64,000 nt of DNA. Source: Breviolum minutum Mf 1.05b.01 (taxonomy: Eukaryota > Sar > Dinophyceae > Suessiales > Symbiodiniaceae). Under the pieces are notes generated by a model that saw only the letters and a program-made list of their open reading frames with translations, was not told the origin of the DNA and searched no databases. Position 1 is the stretch's first letter; each line of letters starts with the position of its first letter. Location: positions 52,221-116,220 of the forward strand of contig DF240480.1 of NCBI GenBank assembly GCA_000507305.1, read 5' to 3'. A program made the translations under genes and the position numbers. Shown piece after piece: positions 25,280 to 38,200 of this stretch.

Positions 25280-28200
25280 ATGTCGTTGTCTCCCGCCTTC
25301 GCTGTGGTCTCCAGCCCGGTCGCGACCACTGGCACCGCCTTGAGGGGTGCTGCGCCAAAGTCCATTGAGACTGGTGTTCAAGGTCATGGTGCTGGCGCAG
25401 GTTGGATGAAAGAGCAGTCGGATGACCTTATAGATGGGTAACTGGGGGTTACTCCACCGCTAAAAGTGGAGTGAAACCCACCCAATTTAACAGAACTGGT
25501 TCTTTCCGGCCCATCTTGCGGTGACATTTTTTGTTTTTTTTAGTTGCCTTGTTGCACCTTTTTGAGGGATCGTTAAACAGATAGATTGTGGATGAATTTC
25601 CCATCAACAGGTGCAAGATTTCTGTCACGATTATCTATGTTTCCCTCCATTTTTTTCTTGCTCCCCATGGATATTGATATGATTTACAACGGTACACACA
25701 CACATATATATATATATATATACACAGTGAGGGCTCATAGTACATATATTACAACTTCTGCGTCATATTCAGTCGGGCGTAAAGACTTGTATTGCTGGAT
25801 TCGTATGGATTCCTGTAGTTATTACCTTTTCTGCAAATCATTTTGTATGTGACATTCCCTCCGGTGTATTCGACCCTTCTCTCTCCAGGGTCAAAGTTAG
25901 TGAACCCACTTGTCGCCACTGTCGGTCGCTAGCTTAGTAAGAGGCAATGTCTCAATTTGTTTCCTAGTTTTATTGGGAGCTACACCATGGAAAATCAACA
26001 TGGAAGTCAATAGTGGAGGTTTGCTTCAGATGATGTTCCTTTTCAATTGGGTGAGGTTTAGGTTCCATCTTAATTTTTCAGGCTGTAGTTTTTGTTTGAC
26101 CCACTTTCTATAGGTGTAACTGGTAGGATTCAACATTGGGGGGATTTTGACTCGAATTTTGAAATGATTCGCGGTGTTTACAGTGTTTACATTTGTTTGT
26201 AGAGTAACACTTGATTCTAGGTGGTATACACTCCCGAAAAGGATCCTAAAGTTGTCAGAGCCCCTTTGAGATTCCACATTTGGGATCGCATCATTCTCAG
26301 GATCCATCTTAACTTTGGGTGCCATCTTGTAGCATTTTTTTTAAGAAGCAACAGGACAACGAATCGTTTACAGGACATGAACATCGGTAGTTTTCGTGGT
26401 ATTTCTCATCAGACTGGTCCATAAAAAACACCAGAGTAAAAGTAAATCACACAGCTTGCAAGAATATATAAGCCCTTTACTGCTTTTCATTGGTTGTGCC
26501 ATGTATTTTGATCAGGGTGTAACCCATTGAAAGTGGAACCTCATGAACTGCATCAGGCCTTGCATTGACTGCCGGTGGCATTGTGGCCACTGCCGCACTG
26601 TCGCGCCGCAATGGGCGCCGACACCGCGTGGCTAAGGGACCTATGATGGTGGGAACATCGATGGATGGCGCTGAGATCCTTGACGTGGAAAATATGTCCC
26701 TCCCAGAAAATCCAAAAATTTGAGGTCAAGTTGATAAGGAATTCTAAGTCAACTGAGCTGCCAAGGGCAGAATCTAGCTAAGGGGGGACCTCTTACTGCG
26801 AAATTGGATTTTCCTCAAGTTGACTCATGATTTTAGGGAGTTGAAGTTGGATGTTACAATACTTTACATGCAACCCACAAGTTCGTCACTCGAAGCATCG
26901 AAAGGCTAGAATCTTGGAATATGTACAGCAAGTACATATCAAAACAGAGGTTTCATCAAGAACAGTCTATGTCATTATGGAAGGAAATCCATTCATTTGA
27001 TGATATCCACTAATTCAATGACACCGTTTTGCAGCAGACTGGCAGCCAGCATCAGGTGGGACGAATCAAATAATTGTGAAACGTGATGCCAAGACCATCT
27101 GAGATATTGATGTGAATATTTTCACACACACATCAGTAGTTTGATCTTACGTGGATGAAAGCATGGGAGAAATAAGGACACACTTTTCAACTGATGAATT
27201 TATACAGCAATTTGAGAACAATACCCCTGGCAGTTGTGTAATGCAGGACGTTTATTCTATGAATTTAGAATCCCGTTTTTGCATGTTTGAGGTCTTACTA
27301 CCGTGACCACCTGGTGGCTTGCCGTGCCCAGTTGAATGGTGTGGATGCTCCTACTCCTGAGGAGACTGACAAGCACATGGAGGGTATCCAGGCCTTTGCC
27401 AAGCAGGCATTGGCTGGTGCCTCTGCAGCAATGCTGTTCACCAGCTCCATGGAGGCAGCAGTTGCATACCCCATCTTCGCCCAGCAGAACTACGCCAACC
27501 CTCGTGAGTACACTGGAAAGATTGTGTGCGCCAACTGCCACTTGGCAAGCAAACCAATTGAGGTGAGGCTTCCTCAGGCCGTGCTCCCAGACACCATCTT
27601 CAAGATGGAGGTTGAGGTTCCTGCCAAGTACGCCAAGCGCCGCCAGCCTTTGGCTGATGGCTCCAAGGGCCCAATGAACATTGGTGCCATCGCAGTGATG
27701 CCTGAAGGATGGAAGTTGGCTCCCAAGGATCGTCTTCCTAAGCCATTGAAGAAAGAGATGAAGGGCTTGGCCTGGGCTCCCTACAGCAAGGAGCGCAAAA
27801 TGAATCTGCTGCATGCAGACTCCAGACATGTGTATTGCATTCTCCTAAGCTCACATGACAAAGGTTGACGAAGGAATTTCCCCAGTTTCGATAACGCAGA
27901 AAAGATATTGAACAACTTCAATTGCTATCTTACACAACTGTAATCTATGATATTCTATTTTGATATCTAGTAACATGGATATCATATGCATTTGCATCTT
28001 TTTAAACTCGCACCAGCTTCAATAAGCACCCCTGGTATCCCAAACATTTGGATCCCCCTCTCCATCAGGAGTATCCCAACATTGTCGTGGCTGGACCTGT
28101 TCCAGGTGGGGATTTTTGTCATCAGCGGCCTGCGCCAGATTTAGGTGTGAAAATTGGAGGATCATAGTTGATATGTGCCAGTGGTTACCCTCCAGGGAAC

Positions 28201-31200
28201 TAACATATCCCACCTTGGGAAAAGGAAAATCATCTTCAAAATGCCACTTTTTTGGGGATATGTTAGTTCCCTGGTGGTTAATATTCATGGTTATTCCTTC
28301 TCCAAATAGCCTATATAAATGGATCTTAAATGGCTTATAAATAAATCAGCTTTACTATACTAACTACTTACTAAGTGGGACGATCCTCCAAGTAGACACC
28401 TCGGATTTTCAACATCACACTCTGGAAAAAAACCCGAAGTTTAACATGAAATCGCCCTAAAATGTATCTTTTCAAGCCGCCGGACTTTTGAGGTGAACCA
28501 TGTGTAACTTCAGGGTGTCATTGACATGACCCACATGTAGCTACACCTGGATTGCTCATGTGTTTTGGCCCACGTTTGTGTGTCTCTCCAGACATCTTTG
28601 GGCCAAAAGTGTGAAATCTAAAGCAAACCATTTTGATTAACTTTTTTTTGGGGGGGATCCAAAAAGTCCGAGATACATCACCTTTCTTTTGCTGAACTCC
28701 TAGAGCAGGTGAGACCTATGAAAAGATGGTGCTCCCGGTGCTATCCCCAGATCCCAACACTGATGTCACTTCGCTGGAAATTTGTCATCTACAAGCTGCC
28801 CAGATGTTTTCCAGGTTAAACCGCTAAACCTTTGCCCCTTGTTTTGGGATATATTTCGTTGAGTATTTTCTTTTACACCTTAAAGGAAAACCCTCTGTTT
28901 CGGAGCAGGAGCCCCTTGCAGTTTTTTCGGCGTTCGAAGATTTTTTTTTTGGCACCAGAGATTTTGGACAAAGTTTTCTCAGGGACTAGCTGATGTTCGG
29001 TGAGTACAGCCGTAGGTAAGGGGTGATTGGTCAAGGAAGGCTGTTTCTTAGTAGTCTCCCCACTCATGCAAAGCCACGACTGTTTCAACAGGAAAAACAA
29101 CACATATCTCCCTTTGAGTTGAACTCCTGGCAATGGAAAGTCCCAAGGTTCAATGGGAAACCAGGTGAAACCAGGTGGTGGTTTCAAATATTGTTTATTT
29201 TCACCCCTACCCTGGGGAAATAATCCAATTTGACTAATGTTTTTAAGATGGGTTGAAACCACCAACTAAGAAATACACTGCATGACCATTGCCATTTTAG
29301 TTTGCCAGAGGTTACTCTCAACTCTCCATTGAGCATCATTGAATATCGAAAATGCATCACTCAAATTACCCTTGTAGACACACGGCTGGTCAGTGGTTTT
29401 TGTTTAGTTTTGGATGTTACTGTAGGTGTTAGTGCATCCATGTTCATCCCGTCTATAAAATCGGGTCGTTCACCAGGATTTGCAAAACTGTTGCAGAGTT
29501 TCAAGACATACGGTACCTTAGCAACATTCGTGTCCGCATAACTGAATAAATTTCTTAAGCCAGGACTTGTGTCTATTAGATGTCAATCATATAGATAGAT
29601 TTATATATATATATACATATAATACATAATATATATATATATATATATCTTCTATTTATATATGATACAGTAGTTAGTTGATTCCGCCCCAATAGATTTT
29701 TGTTAAACCTGTTATTAGGGAACATTTGGAACACCATTAACTAGAAATGGATCTCCAAATCTTATAAGAAATTTAGCCACCTATAGCTTCGGAGATCCAT
29801 TCATGTCGCCCATGTCGGCCACCAAGGACAAGATCCTTTTCGGCAAAGGCATCTTCTACTTTGGTGGTAACCGTGGTCGTGGCCAGGTCTCTTGGCTTTG
29901 ATTGAACTTCGGTTTGATGTTTTATGCTGAGGTTAACATCGATCACTGGTGATGGTTGAATCCAGGGAAGTTATAAAAGGGGTCAATTCCATTTATTGAG
30001 CAGCATCTTGAATGCTTGGTTCCCTCCTGCTAAAACGAGTAAAAGCATATAGATACTTGTTAAATTGGATGTTACCGCCATCGATGTGATTTTTTTTATG
30101 ACTATATAATCTAAAACATGGGAGTTGCATCCATCAAAATCCAGCTGATGTATGTCTATCACGCTGTATCTATCAGATGGATGACTTCATCAGAAGGATG
30201 TCACCAGATGAAGGGTTTGCCTTCTATGGTACCTGGACTCAACGAGAAATGGATCAACATGCTGTAGATGAGTGAGAATATGTTTACACACTCAAATTCC
30301 AATACACCTAATGACAATGGTATACTTCACGTGGTCAACGATTCAGATTGCAGTGAATCAAGGCTGCTTATAGTGCCACTAACCACCAACAGTGTCCCAT
30401 TGATATTACATTCGCAGAACCAATAACTTAACAACCCGTCAAAAGAGCATTGTGAATAACATGCAGTCTTGCACATCTTAAACACATGTATTTGATGGCA
30501 GGTGTACCCTGAGGGAAATCAAAGCAACAACAACCAGTTCGTGGCTGCTGCGACTGGTACCATCTCTGCCATCGATGGTTTGAAAGTGCCTCGCTTGCCA
30601 AGCTTTGATATGAATGTGGAACAAGTGGTTTGCCTCAAACTCCCCAAAAGCCTTGTTCCGCCCATCCATGCCGAAATATTGGGAAAGGAACATGGTGGAT
30701 TTTTGGATGTTTTTTTGTTGGATTCGAAGTCTTGAATCCATGGGATGTATGTTGAGTGGAGTGGGGTAATTCGAGTTTTGCAAAACCTCGTGAGGTCTCA
30801 GAAGTACTGAAAGATACTGAAGGAAAGTGTCATCTGAATATACTGAGTATGTTTGAAGGCCTTTCATCAGCACCCCCTTTGATCCCCTTTGCTTTTTTGG
30901 TATCAGTTGTTCACCCTTTTTTTGGGACGTTGGTTTTACATGTATATAGTACCATAGCACTCCAACACAGTCCCTTGGTTCACGGCTGTTCTACCCCCCC
31001 CCGTGACAGCATATCCAGAAATTACTGATTGAACACGCCTTCTTAAAAGGATACAAGTAGCTAATTTAAAATTAGTTTTCAATCCCACTGAGCTGTCCCA
31101 TCCCTTCAAGAAGTCATGAGTTCCTAAAGGGGGGGAATACTGGATACTAACAGCTTTTATCCCTATAGCATAAGGCCTTAATATATCTTGATTTCTATAG

Positions 31201-33224
31201 AGTTGCTTCGTGCTACCCGTTTTCATAGCTTGAGTTTCGACCATCGTTTCAGGTGAGTATCACAACACCTTCCGGCGAAGTGAAAACGCAGGAATGCTTG
31301 GCTGGTGCTGACATTGTGGTGCAGGTGGAGGGGGTGGATGAAAGCACCGAGGGGATTGATGAAGAAAGGCGTTTTTTTTTTAAACAAACTAAACCCTAAG
31401 AAGTCAGCTGGGATCTGCCAAAAACGAGGGATTTTGGCTCTGTATAGCTGGTTTCTGGGATCTCCAAACTAGTTTTGAGATCCGATGATTCTTAGGGAAG
31501 AAATTATGAATATATTAATCGAAGAAACTGGAACTGGAAATACTAATGTAGTTGGAAAGTTGGCGTTTGAAAGTGGTTCAGCCTTTCTGCAAAGAAATTG
31601 CGAAGCCAATTGTGGAAATGAGAACGTTTCTTAGATCGTTCCAGATCCATTTGGCAATGACTACATTGTAGTTTCGGTATGTCATTGTATATTTACACAG
31701 ACACATTAAAGATGATATGCATAAGAAAACCTGAATCACTGGATCATGTTGATATGTTCAACTTTTGCGTCATGTGTGTGCAGCCATGTGGGAAATTTGG
31801 ATGGCCAGTATGGCTTGAGGGGATGTCATGAAATATCAGACCGGAGCAATCCTGAAATCAAGCACCCCGTGTAGCAGAAACATGAAGACACCAAATAATC
31901 TATAGATATAGAGGTAGTGGCATAGTGATAAGTAGCCGATGGAACTTGGATAGCTTGGTATGTTTGATTCATATTTTTGTTTATATACCTTCCGTGTGGT
32001 TTAATAAATTTGGCCATATTTGTAATCTAATGGAAAATTGCCTTGCAAAAAAGTAGGGGACGGAATGAAATGAAGCGATGTGAAATCTCAGGAACTTTCA
32101 ACAAATCACAGAAAAACCAAGTTGGTGAGTGGGTGTTGGGAAGGAAGAAGAAAGAAGCCAGGCATATTCAACATGTTAATCATAGGGAAATTGGTGGTAC
32201 CCTTAGGATGGTACCCTTAATAATCAACCGACCCCATAATGCACCTGATAGCGGGTATTTATTGGGTATATTATCCCCTTCACCAGCCAAATTCCCTGTC
32301 ACTATTGGGTATCTTGGGAGCTGCATATCTCCAATGCCAAGATACCGGTGCCTGGCATCTGCATTTGACGCCGTTTCAGGTGGGTGATGAGGTGACAAAG
32401 GATGAACCACTCACCACCAATCCCAATGTAGGTGGCTTTGGTCAGGCCGTGACCTCGGGACCTTGTGGCCTTGGGGGTTTGCCCAGCTGGAATCACCTAT
32501 AGGGACCTTGATTCCTAGAGGGGTGATCTGACTCTGGAGATGGCAGGGCGGACCTGGGATCTCCAAAAAAAGAACGGTAGTTTTGAGATGCCATGATTCT
32601 TAGGCTAAGCTACTGTAGGAGGTTGTATTTTTTATGTTTGGAGTTGTTTTTTTGAGGTGCTGAAGATCTGACGTTAGCTTTTCTTGGTTGATCTAGGCAG
32701 TCTGGTCTAATATGCCACAACGGCATGAGTTTTTTAAAGCGAATGTTGAGGATGTTTTGTTGGTGAAACTGGTAGCTACTTGTTGGATACTCAGTGTTTG
32801 CTTTCCGTATGAATTATCCATTCATGTTTTGTAACCATCTACCATTTGTGCCATTTATGGCTATGATCTTATTTCGCTTGGCACAGGAAGAGAAGGAGTG
32901 CATCCTGCAGGACATGAACCGAGTCTATGCATACTGCGCCTTCGCCTTTTCCTGCTTCATTGCTCAGCTTAGCTTCGTCTTGAAGAAGATACTTGGTACG
33001 ATAATTTTGGTCAATGAGTGTGACACATGAGAATATCCCTTATTAAAATTTATTGAAGAGAGTTAAGTTAGTTAAGGATGTCCCTTTGCACATCCTCGTC
33101 ATCGCATGTCATCACCATCTTTCTTTTTCTTGGTCAGATTTGCTGTATATATTTGTTGACGTTTCGTTTGGTGGAGCAATTAAGGAAGCAGTTCGAGAAG
33201 GTCCAGTTGGCTGAGGGCTTCTAA
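25280..33224 (+). CDS. petA: Cytochrome f precursor, tandem copy 2 (11 exons)
   Basis: Same product as copy 1. Inferred exons: 25280-25400, 26557-26695, 27292-27790, 28069-28105, 28709-28764, 29827-29886, 30502-30585, 31253-31324, 32380-32445, 32887-32987, 33185-33224; 1275 nt, 424 residues, with consistent phase and stop TAA instead of TGA. The mature protein keeps Tyr1, CANCH and all conserved blocks; exon 8 ends DIVVQ where copies 1 and 3 have DIVAQ. The presequence is the most divergent of the five: exon 1 begins MSLSPAFAVVSSPVATTGTA, and exon 2 is 139 nt and encodes an alternative hydrophobic and basic stretch (TAGGIVATAALSRR) instead of ALAACGMAAAAGVRRAA. Introns are 197-1156 bp. Confidence 0.92.
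28185..28281. repeat. Short TIR element, family F, in petA copy 2 intron 4
   Basis: TTACCCTCCAGGGAACTAACATA at the left is mirrored by TATGTTAGTTCCCTGGTGGTTA at the right. The arms are the best preserved of this family and would fold into a strong hairpin. Confidence 0.85.
29171..29268. repeat. Short TIR element, family A, in petA copy 2 intron 5
   Basis: CCAGGTGGTGGTTTCAAATA at the left and GGGTTGAAACCACCAACTAA at the right, with GGGGAAATAATCCAATTTGA in the core. The terminal AG has become AAG here. Confidence 0.8.
29600..29655. repeat. TA-rich microsatellite in petA copy 2 intron 5
   Basis: Interrupted (TA)n runs with short ATACATA links. No other signal is seen. Confidence 0.85.
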
Positions 33225-33901
33225 ATCTGTTATAGTGAAATGCTTAAATTAGAGGTACGAGATGGGCAGATGAGAGTGCCATGCGACTGATTTTTCGAAA
33301 ACTCATGCACCAATTCATACACATCATGGGTTCATCATGGATCATATGTTGTTGCTACATGGCGCACCGTCACAGTTGGCAGCTGGCATTCTCATTTATT
33401 GGCAAGATCTTTTCCTCACTCTCTTGGCAACTTTGCCCGCCACTTTGGTGAGTTTTTATCAAGTCTCCCCCAGATGATGTCATGATGAAGCCTGCCATGG
33501 TTCCAACATCGTAGCATCCACATCCAATACAAGACGGGGAGAGTCAAACCATGAAAGACGTTGCTGGACTTTAAGCCCAACAGGGGGATGTTATCCTCAT
33601 TATCAATAAAGCATGTGTTTTGAACATATCATCACCATCACTGTCACTATCAACAATGATCGTCATCAAAAATCATCAGCAGAGCCATTGCACAAATCCT
33701 GACTCGCCTGGCAATCAAGTCATTTGGAACTCGCATTTTTTCGATCAGAGAAACGGTCCGCACGGATGTGGCGTTGACGAAAAGGTGGATGTTGTGAGGT
33801 GCACCTCTTCCATGAGGTGCTTGAAGTGACCAACTTGCAGATCATCATTGATAAGAGGCCTGTACGTGTATGATAGATTGATGGATGCAAAATATAGAAG
33901 A

Positions 33902-33995
33902 CTAGGTGGTGGCAACTCAAGCATTTTTTAATTTTCACCCCGAAATTTGAGGAAGATGAACCCATTTTGACGAGCATATTTTTCAGATGGGTTGG
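33902..33995. repeat. Short TIR element, family A variant
   Basis: CTAGGTGGTGGCAACTCAAG at the left, with TTTTGACGAGCATATTTTTC and GATGGGTTGG towards the right. The extreme right arm is eroded. It belongs with the copy at 13089. Confidence 0.7.
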
Positions 33996-34205
33996 TTTAA
34001 CATATAGATGTTTGAATAAGATTCTTAAAGTCCACCTTCATGGAATATGTCCCCCCCCCGGCTGCCTGGCGATTGCTAATCACGATGACGATGCCAATGA
34101 TGATTCCAAAAAGCAGCTTTGAATGCTAGGCTATTTGCAGTTTGCGCATTTTGTTCTTAGTACAGGTGACATACAAGACAATCACTTTCATGTTTTTGTT
34201 TTGAA

Positions 34206-34326
34206 TTTACCCTTTCTCCCACAATTATGGTTCAGTGGAAAACAAGTCCAAAGGAAAGGAATTTCATCATATTGGAGATACACCCCTCATTTTTCACTGA
34301 ACCATGATTGTGGGAGGAAGGGTAAA
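34206..34326. repeat. Short TIR element, family D
   Basis: TTTACCCTTTCTCCCACAAT then TATGGTTCAGTGGAAAA at the left is mirrored by TTTTTCACTGAACCATGATT then GTGGGAGGAAGGGTAAA at the right. These are the longest arms in the window, about 36 bp. A partial relative is near 59770-59822. It ends about 120 bp before the copy 3 ATG. Confidence 0.85.
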
Positions 34327-34447
34327 GAAACACATCTTCTGTTGTTGTGGGGTTTGGCGCATTGGCTCGATTTGACATAGGTGGTCAAAAAGTGCCAACC
34401 AACCAACAAAAGGAAGCTTCCACCGGTTCCTCCCTTCGTCGTTGGTC

Positions 34448-35183
34448 ATGGCACTGGTGGGTGGTTCTACCGCTTTCACCGTGGTCAGCCCTGGAGTGAC
34501 GCAGCGGGTCAAGGAGATTCATAGCAGCCAGGTGGCAGGTGTTAGCCATGGTCATGGAAAAAGTGGTACAGGCAACCGGGAATTTTGGGGTTGGCTTGGT
34601 GGAAGAGAAGCTTGTGTTCTTGAGGTACCTGGAAAACATCATGAGAGAAATTGAAATAAGGCTTGTAACTCCTGATGGAAAATATTGTAAACCATCTACA
34701 ATCTACAAAAGTAGAAATTGAGACAGATGATGTAGGAGAGATGTGTGTCAACATTTCTTTTTCTGACCAGTCATGTTCGAGCAGCGGTAGCAGAAGTCAG
34801 ACATGATGTATTTCCAATGAAGCTGAAATGGGAAGATGTAGTGAAGTATGACTACTTCTTGGTCTGCGCCCTGACAAGTTGCCATTCCTAACAGGAAAAC
34901 TGGTTGGTTGTATAGAAGTGACCTGATGGTTGCATTGGATATTGTAAGACTACTGGGTATGATGACAAATGGTCACAAAATTGTTGTTGTTGGTTCAGGG
35001 GCGAAGTGTCGTCAAATTGTTAGTTTTGCAGGCGCCGCGTTGGCAGCCTGTGGAATGGCCGCCGCTGCTGGTGTGAGACGTGCGGCACGCAACGAGCGTC
35101 GCAACCAGCGTGCCAACATGGCGGGCAACTTCGAACAGATGCTGGGATTGAAAAGGATATGGATTCATCATGTTTGATGAAGA

Positions 35184-35221
<38 letters not shown>

Positions 35222-38200
35222 GTTTTTGATGTTTTTGATGTTATGTAATGTGCTGGTGAATGTATGTTCTTTGGTCCTGGGGCCCTGAACATGTGGCTCC
35301 TTGCCTTTATGATGATAGCTGTCAATGTTTTGTGAAGATGCACCACTCGGAATTTGTTTTCATGTTATATTTGTTGGATCTTGGTATGGTATCTTCATGC
35401 ACCTTTGATTAAGTCCGCGTGGTGCTATTCAGAGTTCAACAAGCTTAGACAAGATTGACTTGGCAGTGGTTTCGGTAAACAACGGGATATAGACCAACAA
35501 CAAGGGCCGCCTTGAGTCTTGAGGTCCTACTACCGTGACCACCTGGTGGCTTGCCGTGCCCAGTTGAATGGTGTGGATGCTCCTACTCCTGAGGAGACTG
35601 ACAAGCACATGGAGGGTATCCAGGCCTTTGCCAAGCAGGCATTGGCTGGTGCCTCTGCAGCCATGCTGTTCACCAGTTCCATGGAGGCAGCGGTAGCATA
35701 CCCCATCTTCGCCCAGCAGAACTACGCCAACCCTCGTGAGTACACTGGAAAGATTGTGTGCGCCAACTGCCACTTGGCAAGCAAGCCAATTGAGGTGAGG
35801 CTCCCACAGGCCGTGCTTCCAGACACCATCTTCAAGATGGAGGTTGAGGTTCCTGCCAAGTATGCCAAGCGCCGCCAGCCTTTGGCTGATGGTTCCAAGG
35901 GCCCAATGAACATTGGTGCTATCGCAGTGATGCCTGAAGGATGGAAGTTGGCTCCCAAGGATCGTCTTCCCAAGCCACTCAAGAAGGAGATGAAGGGCTT
36001 GGCCTGGGCTCCTTACAGCAAGGAGCGCAACAGCAGTCAGATCAGTTCGAAAATATTTCAGTAGGTTTCCTGGAGAGAGAGTTGCAGTGAGGGATGCACA
36101 ATAAGTAATTTGTGTTTGGCCAACTTCACAGGAGTATCCCAACATCGTGGTGGCTGGACCCGTTCCAGGTGCCATAGCTGGTAAACTAACATGGCTGGTT
36201 GGAAAGCCCACCTTGAAGGTATGTACTGGTATAGCCAAAAAAAACGGTTAAATTTCAGCTTCAATATCACTTACATATACATATGCATATTATACTTATA
36301 ATATACATTTGTTAATTTGCTGTGGGGAGTACCCCCCAAAAAAAAACAATCAGAGTGTCCATAAATGTTCTAGAAAAGAATCGATCTTGAGAAGAGCTGC
36401 ACTGTTTGGTGAAGGGCGGCATTTGTCAGGATTTGTGTTGCATGTTGTTTGTGTATGCTGAATCCTCAGCATAAGCTCAACTAAGCTCTAAGCTTTTCCA
36501 AGTTTTTCTAGGCATTTCCAATTGCCAGGTGAAACCTATGAGAAGATGGTGCTCCCTGTGTTGTCCCCTGATCCTAACACTGACGTCACTTGGCTGTGAA
36601 ATGAAGGTATAAAGGTTGATGTGGTGAAGGGGCCGAAAACGCGAGTGTCCACTCTGTTTGTTTGGAAAACTTGTGCAGTATATGCAAATACAATATGATG
36701 CAATATGACACTTCAATATTGTTCGGAAGGGTTTCACTCTGATTGGGTGTTTCATTTCCTTAGAATCCGTGTAGGAGCACCTTGTTCCAAGAATCCCAAG
36801 TCCCCAATCATCCCCATGAAATGTGACGTCATCATGGAACTTTGTGCCCAACCCAAGACATGGTGCCTTATCAAGGCCACACTAAGTAACAGGTGCACTT
36901 ATATAATACAATTTTCATCGGAATTTGTCAGCGAGTCTTCCTGTTGTTTGGCATAAGTTCCCATGATTTCAGGACAAGATCCTCTTCGGCAAAGGCATCT
37001 TCTACTTTGGTGGCAATCGCGGCCGTGGTCAGGCCCCACCTTAAAGATCACGTTCGGTCAAAGTGTGGATGGCTGAACGAACTCGGACGATTTTGGGGCG
37101 ATATCACCAAATGAGCTTGGTAGTAGGTTGTTTTTTTTGCCAAAAATGTTTCCAAATTCTATATAGATGTTATGTTTTTTTCTTAATAAGATGTGGTTTT
37201 CACAAATTCAACGATATTTTGGGTGAATCGGATTTCCAGCTTTGGCTGTACTGATTTTTGTTCCCAGAGGATTCAAGGTCACACTCCAAAGCACGGAGTT
37301 CAGCACGGACCTGAACTCTCAAAGGTATTCAATGTCCTACTGTTGATGGCTGAAATCCTACACCACCTGGGATGTATGAAACCCTAAAAATATTGGGATA
37401 AACTACCTATCAACTGGTGCAGGATTTCTTCCATCAACAGTATGTCTTGGAATAGTTTTGGTTCACCCTTTTTTTTCAATGGCATGTGTGTTTTTGTTGG
37501 GTTTAATGAATCAAATGGTTGCTTAGTATCTACATTACCACAATTGAATTTTGCTGGTCTTTTTGGAGTCCAAAGTCGCCTTTTTTGGGTCCTTTGACTT
37601 CTTTAAAGCAAGGTGTTTTAAGCACATCAAAACTATATAACTTGCTTCAATCCCCTGCCAGTGTTTTTGTTGGAAAACACACCTGTCAAGCTGCTTCCTT
37701 AGGAATTGCCATAGGGCCATAGGAAAACACCGGAACTTTCAGAGGACATGATTGGAACCATCTTTGCAGCCAAGTTTTGAATGTTGGAGTTCCATGATGG
37801 CTGGGTTGTTTTTTGAAATGAAATCCCTTGGCTATACAAACACCGTAAAAAACATGGGAAATTCCTGACATTTCACGTGAGTTTGATTGTCCTATTTCCC
37901 TATTTGTTTTTTGAATTGAATGACCAAGACTACACGGTATACATATATATATATATTTATTATGTATATATATATATATATGTATATTTGTATATATNTA
38001 CATATATATATATATTATTATGTATATATATATATATATGTATATTTGTATATATATATATATACGATTGTGCGCTGTAATGCGCTGTTCATTTTGTGCC
38101 GTTTAAGTCAATTCAAAGGTGAGTGACTGGCTTTGGATCTGAAGAGTAATCATGCCAATAGAACTAGCACAATGGGTGACATGATGTTGAGTGCCCTCCA

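Larger units (their letters stand above)
33225..34447. other. Spacer between petA copies 2 and 3
   Basis: 1.2 kb without a recognisable gene. It contains a family A variant (33902-33995) and a family D element (34206-34326). A TCATCACCATCA-rich stretch lies near 33628-33680. Any leader trans-splice site for copy 3 should be in the last 120 bp. Confidence 0.6.

Noticed and set aside
35138-35155. Later end of petA exon 2 (after GLK) with a GA donor
   Set aside because: It works in copies 3 and 5, but copy 4 has no G there. The earlier GA or GT donor after GAACA or AGCCA works in copies 1, 3, 4 and 5. Not fully excluded for copies 3 and 5.
35429-36238. Reverse-strand frame of 269 codons (and similar ones opposite exon 3 of the other copies)
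   Set aside because: It is antisense to the highly conserved 499-nt petA exon 3; the strong codon bias of that exon leaves the complement free of stops. The peptide matches no family.
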